DNA from: Brienomyrus brachyistius
Lineage: Eukaryota > Chordata > Actinopteri > Osteoglossiformes > Mormyridae
Length of the DNA stretch: 64,000 bases
Assembly: GCF_023856365.1 (NCBI RefSeq)
Contig: NC_064537.1
Location: forward strand, 4,809,732 to 4,873,731
Direction of reading: 5' to 3'
Shown: positions 24,198 through 32,972 of the stretch, piece after piece
Position numbering within the stretch: position 1 is the stretch's first letter
Layout: the number at the start of each line of letters is the position of its first letter
Translations under genes and position numbers: made by a program
The notes under the pieces: generated by a model
The model's input: only the letters and a program-made list of their open reading frames with translations
The model's database searches: none
What the model was told of the DNA's origin: nothing

Positions 24198-26440
24198 GTT
24201 CGGAAACATACTGGTGAATCCTGGGAAGTCAGTGGCTAAACTACATTGCTTAGACAGGATTTTGGGTGGAAAAGTCTACTCCTGTGTAATAAAAACTGCT
24301 TTAAATTTCATCCCGTATTAATATGTAAGTTTGACTGAAGTCTTTTTTGCCATATTCTCACTGGACTGCCTGACTTGGCTTCTAATTGCTCAGAGCTGCC
24401 TGGGAGTTGGAGTACAGAGAGTGGTGGTCTTACTCCTGCTCCTCCACCGGAGGGCCTTGCTGAGCTGCCCAGTCTGCTTCCCTGGGACGGGTACCTGCAG
24501 CTGGTTATAAAGCAATAAACAGCAGCCCAGGTCCCCAGACTCCGCTCCCGCCTGTCACGTTGTTCCTCCGCCCATCCAGTCGTGTGGTGGCGAGGGGAAT
24601 CCGGACGAGGGTCCTGTGTTTTAATGGCTTTTTACATTTGTGGGTCTGAAGCTGAGTTCGAGCCCAGTTTAGAACAAGGACCCCAGCTAACAGAGGTAAT
24701 AAAACCGTAAGTTTTTAAGAGGATTCATTACACGTGACGATCCGTCCAACTGCTGAGCGTAAAAACGGGGCCGGTAAATGGCTGCCATTACTCATAAAAA
24801 GCTCTAATTTCCCTCCCAAATCAGCCCCACCGCTGGAGGGATTGTTTTCATATATATTTTTGTAATATTAAAAATCCTGTACCCAATTTCAGTTGATCTC
24901 ACTATTCCCAGGAAACACTTAAACTTTGTGTTTATCATATTTTAATAGGATTTAAAATGCCATGTTGCCGTTAAATCCCGGACGTTCTGGGCCTTTAACT
25001 TGAAGGTGAGAGGGCTTCCATGCTGGGATTTTTCCTCCTGTTATTCGGTTTCCCTGATTTTTTTCTTCCCACAATCGGACCTTGTGCTCTCGCACGCTGG
25101 CTGCAGGGGCTCGCCAGTTCTCCCGGCTGATTCAGCGCCTTGTGACATCTTTCTGCACACTTCCTGTCATAAAATGCACATGTCAGGCATGTTTCTTAGC
25201 CGTGCTAATGATGGGTTAGCTCCTTCACCGGGTTTGCTTTCCACTCCGCTGCGTAATGGTTGCCGTCTCCATCATCCTGGCCACCGCCCTTAGCCTCCCA
25301 TAGGCAGCTTTTGGGCAGCTGCGTGAGGTCCGATCTCTGAGGGACAGGCTCCGCCCCCACACAAATGCTGATGGAGGTCGTGGGGAGGGGCGATTGTGCC
25401 CAGAAGGGCACCTGACGACGTTGCAGTCATCCCGGTTCGGTCGTGATGGGAGGTGGGCCCATCGCTGGACCCCGGACCACGGTGACTCCACCCCTTCTCG
25501 CATCTGCATCACACCAGGAGATAATGAGACCCGGTTTGGTCGCCCTGTCAGTCTGAGCGGCTCTCTGTGAGGCGGTGATGTCACATCGTGAGGTCGCCCA
25601 GTTCCTTTGGCGATGTCATGCCGCGAGGGGTAGCGATGTCGCGAGTGGTGAGGTTACACAACACACTTCTCGCATGAACACACTCCTTGCACCCGGACCC
25701 CTGGCGGGAAGGGGGGGGGGGGGGGGGGCTGACGTGGGCTGGGGCAGCTGCAGGAAGTCAGGCCGTGAGGGAAGCTGCTGGAACTTCAGGGGAGGCCTGC
25801 CAGCTGTTTGTCCGCTCTCAGCCGGAAGGGAGGGGTGGGGGGGTCGCTCCTGTCAGCACTGCCTGCCTCCCCGCTTCTCTCATCTGGTCCCCTTTATTCC
25901 TCTGCAGGAGCAACATTTCTGCCTGCCTGTCAGTGTGGCCATATCTGAGACAGCCATATGTAACCAAGACTTGGGTGGGGTTTGGGATGGAGCATTGGGT
26001 GGGGTAGAGGTTTGGGAATGCCTTGGGTGGGGCTTTGGGAATGCCTTAGGTGGAGCTTTGGGTGTGGCTTGGGTGGGGCTTTGGGAATGCCTTGGGTGGG
26101 GCTTTGGGAATGCCTTAGGTGGAGCTTTGGGTGTGGCTTGGGTGGGGCTTTGGCAGGGCTTGGGTGGAGCTTTGCGTGGGGCTTAGGTGGAGCTTGGGTG
26201 GAGCTTTGGGCAGTGCTGGTGGTGGGCACATGTACCAGGCCCTTGGCCTACATGCTCAGCATTGGATGGGAGGAGGTGGTGATAGTGTGAGATCGCCCAC
26301 CTTTGGGTGATGACGGCTTGGCAACTAAAGCAGGCAGCGAGATTTTAGACTAATAGGTTTTGAAGTATAAAGTTTTGTAATTATGTTTCGTGTGAAAATT
26401 TAAAGCTTTAAAACCAACAGCCAGAAAGCTATGTGAGAAG

Positions 26441-26530
<90 letters not shown>

Positions 26531-28079
26531 GTTTAAAGGCCCTCCCCATCTCCCTCTCTCTGCTTGGCCCAGCTGCCCATCCTGTGTGCTGAGTAGTGGG
26601 TGTGTGTTTGCGTGTGTGTACATGTGTGCATGTGGGGGGAGCTGCACATGTGGCTATTTGCGCCCCCCGCAGCTAGGGGGCGCCATGACCCCTGATCCTG
26701 CTTATTACACGAACAAACTCGTTTTGCTAATGATGGCCCTGGGTGTGGAGGGGGGTGGGGCCCAGATGGACCCATGTCTCTCATTCATGTCACTCTCTGA
26801 CGTGACCCTGTCTGTGCTTGGGCAGAAGCTGTACATCTTTAACCCCCCCTCCTCTGTCTGACCCCCCCCCGCTGCCATCTGCACGTGATCCCACAACACC
26901 TCGCAACACTGCCCCCATTCAGCTGCTGGAATGAAGTAGGGGGTCGGGTTCTGCATGATTGAGAGACTCTAGCTGGTTTTGGGGGGGGGGGGGGCACAGA
27001 GCCCTCGTTCTCCTGACCCGTACCACCGTGTAATGCTCTGAATATGCAATACTTCATCTTTGGGTTAATTACTGGTTGGTGCAGGAATTCGAAAATGTCT
27101 AAATTTCCATTAGTGTTAGTAGGCGTTAGTGTTAGTGTTAGGGAGAGTGAGATGTGTAAGGAAGGGAGAGATGTGCAAGGAAGGGAGATGTGTAAGGGAG
27201 GGAGAGATGTGTAAGGAAGGGATATGTGTAAGGGAGGGAGAGATGTGTAAGGGAGGGAGAGATGTGTAATGGCTGGATTACATGCAGGGACAGACTCTGG
27301 TAGGGTAACAGGTGACATCCCGCTCCTTATCAGGTCTAGTCCCGGGGTCTCGGCGCCCTCCTGTTTTTCTCTCCTGACCCCTCCACCTGTTGAGTGGGGT
27401 GGGGTATTGGGGATGGTGGGGGGTGCTAATCCACCGTAGCCTGTCCTACACGCAGAATGCAGCTGGGGAGCAGAAGAGGCTTTTACACACCTCCGTGAAG
27501 CCCATGCAGACTGTGGGAAGGAGACGTGCGCTTCGGCCTCTGCGGGCCTGTTCACGGCGGCACCGTATCATGGAGCCTCACCTGAGCCTTTATTCGAATA
27601 TATGTAGCGATGTTTCTTTTTTCCTAAGGGGAGTAGGTCGAGCTATATATTACTCTGTGTACCTCTCTGGTGTGACATGTGGGCATTACATTCTGTTCTG
27701 AGATCAGATTAAACGCTTCATGTTCCTCCACTTGCTCTCCCCAGCTCACCACCATCAGTAGATGAGGCAGTAGGTAAGCTGAGCATCCCTAACACGTCAG
27801 GCCACACCGGGACGGCCTGACCTTCCCTTGTGTGGTGATCCCACCCGCTCTTCTCGGAGGCAGGCCTTCCTGCTCAGTGGACGGATGCGGTCTGCAGGTC
27901 CCCGGAGCGAATCTCCAAGCGCGTCCCCCCCCCCCCACCCCCCCGCATTAAAAGGGAGAAGCAGATTTATTAATTCCAGGCCTGTCTCTGCTCTTGTGGG
28001 ACTTAAGAAAACATCGTGAATGCTGGCAAGAGTCGCTATTCTGTCCCAGCCAAGGGCTACGAAGGGGATGTGGGAGAGG

Positions 28080-28146
<67 letters not shown>

Positions 28147-31100
28147 CGTCACAGTCGATGCTCCACTTGTCTTTTTATTGTGAGAATCAAATCCATACTT
28201 ATGCTCTGCTCCAGTGGATCATTACGAGAAGGTCTCATCGTTTGGGTGACCTTGATTCACTCGATTAATTACCTACACCATCAGTCCAAAGCGAGATGTT
28301 AACATTCAGCTTCCCAGGAAAGAGCCGTGAGCCAATGACCACGTGGTTAGGGCTGACAGTGCCCATCAGACACCATTGGTTAATTGATGGACCAATCGGC
28401 TGCCGCGTTGTGGGTGTCATGGCAGGTGGGCTGGCAAGCTGCCTCTCCTCGATGCGGGTGGGGGGGCGCTGCTGCACATTGGGAGGTGTTAACGAACCCT
28501 GTGGTGGTTCAAAGCATGTTGAATCGGTGTCTTAAAGAATTAAGGCATTTCTGATGGGTGTCCAGCCCAGTACTACCAAGGTGTACCTAATAAAGTGGCC
28601 AGTGAGTATATGTTGCCGAAGTATTGTTCTGATAAACGTTTTAAGGTAAATGCAGAATGGGGCTCTTTTGACTGAAGGTGTTAATTGAGCCTGAATGACA
28701 CCCCTGTTGTCCCCCCCCCCCGCAGACCCAGCCGGTGCCGAACCCCATGTCCTACTACATGCACCGCTTTCCCTGGTGGTTCCATCGCTTCGAGACGCTG
28801 GTCAACCACTTCATCGAGCTCATCGCGCCCTTCTTCACCTTCCTGGGCCGCCGCCTGTGCATGGTGAACGGTGGCCTGCAGCTACTATTCCAGGTGGGGG
28901 CGCCGTGGTCTGGCCTGGGGCAGATTCCCAGGCTGTGACCCCCCCTCTAAGTCAGAGTGGCTGTTGGTGGGAATTTAGAGCAGCTGTGTGTTGTTACCAA
29001 TGACATCGCTCTCTTGGTGGGGGTGGGTTAAGTTTTGAATTAAGTGGCTCTTGACTCTGTCCCCTCTGTGTACTCTGCTTGCTGATGAGGAGTGATCACA
29101 TGACCACACCTCGAACCCAGTGATAAGGGCACTGCACTGCAGTTTGGTGAGCCAAACATTCCAGTCGGCCTCCGTTTAAGAGGAACTGGTAAACGCTTAA
29201 ACACTGCACGTTTGGCTGCGTTTCCGCACCCTCTGTTCAGTTCAACCGAGTTCAGCTTCTCTCTCTCTCTCAGGTGTCTCGTAGTCACTGCAGATGGATC
29301 AGCACCTCCCATTCAAGCCCATTCAGTCTCTAAGACAATGCAGTGTTGGCTTACCACGGCATCGTTGGCGGTCTCTGTGCCGCACTACCACCTGGTGGCG
29401 GAGACAGGCAATACTTGCTCATGGCTGGTGATAGATCGTCCCAGATGTCAGTGCTGTAGTTCTCTGAGCACTGCTTTTCAGTGCTGTAGTTCTCTGAGCA
29501 CTGCTTTTCAGTGCTGTAGTTCTCTGAGCACTGCTTTTCAGTGCTGTAGTTCTCTGAGCACTGCTTTTCAGTGCTGTAGTTCTCTGAACACTGCTTTTCA
29601 GTGGTGCAGTTCTCTGAACACTGCTTTTCAGTGCGGTAGTTCTCTGAGCACTGCTTTTCAGTGCTGTAGTTCTCTGAACACTGCTTTTCAGTGCTGTAGT
29701 TCTCTGAGCACTGCTTTTCAGTGCGGTAGTTCTCTGAGCACTGCTTTTCAGTGCTGTAGTTCTCTGAGCACTGCTTTTCAGTGCTGTAGTTCTCTGAGCA
29801 CTGCTTTTCAGTGCGGTAGTTCTCTGAGCACTGCTTTTCAGTGCGGTAGTTCTCTGAGCACTGGTTTTCAGTGCTGTAGTTCTCTGAACACTGCTTTTCA
29901 GTGGTGCAGTTCTCTGAGCACTGCTTTTCAGTGCTGCAGTTCTCCGAGCACTGCTTTTCAGTGCCGCCCCTGGGCTTTGACACTTTGGCATATTTGTTGG
30001 GGTCTGACTGAGATTTGTCAGTTTGCACTAAAGTCCAAAGTGAGATTCCCTCCCTGCCCTCGTCGGCACTGGCCACACTGGTCTAGCCGGCTGTTTTGTG
30101 GCATAAAATGAGGAGAAGGGAACTGAAGAGCCTCACTTCCTGCCGACTTCTGGGTCTCGCAGGCGACGCTGATCGTCAGCGGCAACCTGAGCTTCCTGAA
30201 CTGGCTGACCATGGTGCCCAGTCTGGCGTGCTTCGACGACGCAGCCTTGGGCTTCCTGTTTAGCTCCGGCCCAGGCAGCGCCAAGCGGACCGTGTGCAAC
30301 ATCCAGAGGCAGGAGGCTGCTGGGAAGGCACCACCGCCCACAAGAGGTACGGGCTGCGGGCGGGCGGGCAGACAGGCGGGCGGGCGGGCGGACGGGCGGG
30401 CAGACAGGCGGGCGGGCGGGCGGGCGGGGGGGCGGGTGGGCAGACAGGCAGGTGGGCGGGCAGACAGACAGGCAGGCAGGCGGGCGGGCGGGGGGGCGGG
30501 TGGGCAGACAGGCAGGTGGGCAGGCAGGTGGGCGGGCGGACAGACAGGCGGGCGGGCAGACAGGCAGGTGGGCGGGCAGACAGACAGACAGGCAGGCAGG
30601 CGGGCGGGCGGGCGGGGGGGCGGGTGGGCAGACAGGCAGGTGGGCGGGCAGACAGACAGACAGGCAGGCGGGTGGGCGGGCAGGCAGGCAGGCGGGCGGG
30701 CAGACAGGCAGGCGGGCGGGCGGGCAGGCAGGCGGGCGGGGGGGCGGGCGGACAGACAGGCGGGTGGGCGGACAGACAGACAGGCAGGCAGGCGGGCGGG
30801 CGGGCGGGGGGGCGGGTGGGCAGACAGGTAGGTGGGCGGGCAGGCAGACAGGCGGGCAGGTGGGCGGGCGGACAGACGGGTGGGCAGGCGGGCAGGCGGG
30901 CGGGCGGGCAGGCGGGCAGACAGGCGGGCGGGCGGGGGGGCGGGTGGGCAGACAGGCAGGTGGGCAGGCAGGTGGGCGGGCAGACAGTCAGTCAGTCAGA
31001 CAGTCAGACAGTCAGTCAGTCAGTCAGTCAGACAGACATATGCACACACACACACATAAGACACAGAGATAACAATGACGTAACAGTTCTGTGACACAAA

Positions 31101-32924
31101 TATTAAGCTAAATACTAGATTAGGAATTTCATTTAATTAGCTGAGACGAATAAAGACAATGTGTGTGATCGTACCGCTGACAGCACAGAAATGAGTCCAG
31201 TGAGAGTGGAGTGGAGGCACTGTAGTATCCATCCAGTCTGAGCGCAGCTAAGGACCGGGGCTACACCTCTCCTCCCCACCAGGCATGCTGGTCCGTCGCG
31301 TCTTGAACATCTCCCTGGCTGTTCTGATCGGCTACCTGAGCATCCCCGTGGTCCTCAATCTGCTCAGCTCCCGGCAGGTGATGAATACGTCCTTTGACCC
31401 GCTCCGCATCGTCAACACCTACGGGGCCTTCGGCAGGTATGCCCCGCCCCCAGCGGGCCCCACCCCCTGCCAATATACCCAATCTGTTTTCTTGGGTGCG
31501 AGTCAAATTCCTACAATCCCCAGCATCACCAAGGAGCGGACGGAGGTGGTGTTCCAGGGCACGACCAGCGCCGATCCGCAGGACCCAGCGGCATTGTGGG
31601 AAGAGTACGAGTTCAAGTGCAAGCCGGGAGATGTGACGAGGAGGCCCTGCCTGATCTCGCCCTACCACTACCGCCTTGACTGGCTCATGTGGTTTGCCGC
31701 CTTCCAGGTCAGCCGCCTCGACCGGCCTCTAAGTAGCCGGTACAGAGCCAGCCTTCCCTGTTAGTACCATGTGCCGTGTGCCAGGTAGCTTAGCATGTTC
31801 CATGCTAGTGCAGGCTAGCTCATGCTGGTTAGTTTACAGCCTTCCCTGTTAGTACCATGATGCTGTGTGCCAGGTAGCTTAGCGTGTTCCATGCTAGTGC
31901 AGGCTAGCTCATGCTGGTTAGTTTACAGCCTTTCCTGTTAGTACCATGATGCCGTGTGCCAGGTAGCTTAGCGTGTTCCATGCTAGTGCAGTCTAGCTCA
32001 TGCTGGTTAGTTTACAGCCTTTCCTGCCGATGCAATGGGATATTTCCTGCTTAAGACCTAATATTTATCGTCCCCAGTTGAACAGTCAGGTGTATAAACA
32101 CTGTATTTTAAGATGGAAAACAAGTGACTCTTTGGATAGAAGTTCTAGCTTGTTAGCCACAGTGCTTCCTGTGCAGACCTACGAGCAGAGCGAGTGGGTG
32201 ATCCACATAGCCGGCCGGCTCCTGGCCAGCGACTCCAGCTTACTCTCCCTGCTGGAGCACAACCCCTTCCAGGGCAGGACGAACCCCAGGTGAGTCTGCC
32301 AGGGCCTGGCTAGCTGTCGGGTGCTGCTGTCCAGGAAGGGCGGGGGGCCAGTCAGAGACATTTTCCTGCAGTAGCTCTCAAGGGTAAGGCACTTTAATCG
32401 TTAATAATTAATCCGCGTAATTTTTTATATGTCACCATGGTGTTTGGGTGTTGTGCGCCCTCATGTGGCAGCCAGAGGTACTTTGCAGGGGGTGGGGCCA
32501 CCGTGAGAGGGCAGATGTGGGCACTGGAAAGCAAACAGGAAATGAAGTGTGGCACTTTTATTTAACGAAACAGGATGCTCACGTTATGATGACACAGGCC
32601 AGTTATGGGAGGATAGTTACTGGTTACCTAAACTATATCTAAGACCATTTTTTAACTGGGCCCTGTTAGCTAAACTGAGTCCAAACATGGCCTGGTTTAG
32701 TTGCTGTGCTCAGCTCCATCAGTCATTATTTAGATTTAAATGCGAATATGAAGGTATATGTGGCTTCATCTAGCTTACTAAAGGTATTTTCCTGCTCTGT
32801 TTGGCTAACAACGGCGTGTTAAACAGTAACGAGTTTATCTAAAATCATAACTTTTCAGCACTAAGTTGAAGTGGTGTAACTTTGTTGTTTGGCCTGTTGG
32901 ATATGAAAGGGAGGTATTTACACA

Positions 32925-32972
<48 letters not shown>

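Larger units (their letters stand above)
23176..28725 (+). other. lmf1 intron 5
   Basis: 5.55 kb. It contains a family B SINE (23740-23935), interspersed repeat copy B (23936-24140) ending in a CA tract, a G run (25709-25729), a 23-bp-type array (25975-26215), TG tracts (26446, 28080), a short GGGAGAGATGTGTAA array (27130-27275) and a G run at 26981. 24200-25700 and 27280-28080 hold nothing recognisable. Confidence 0.85.

Noticed and set aside
29451..29960. CRISPR-like array of regular 30-bp repeats
   Set aside because: There are no spacers, as units are directly contiguous, and the context is vertebrate introns with no cas genes. The other tandem arrays are rejected for the same reason.
29351..30111. 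Cys/Ser-rich and Glu/Asn-rich ORFs over the 30-bp array
   Set aside because: Periodic repeat artefacts; the plus ORF runs through the lmf1 intron 6 array and ends before exon 7.
30294..31094. Arg/Ala/Gly/Gln ORFs over the G-rich array as independent genes
   Set aside because: All are low-complexity repeat frames. Only the frame continuing from exon 7 is worth noting, as a retention product.
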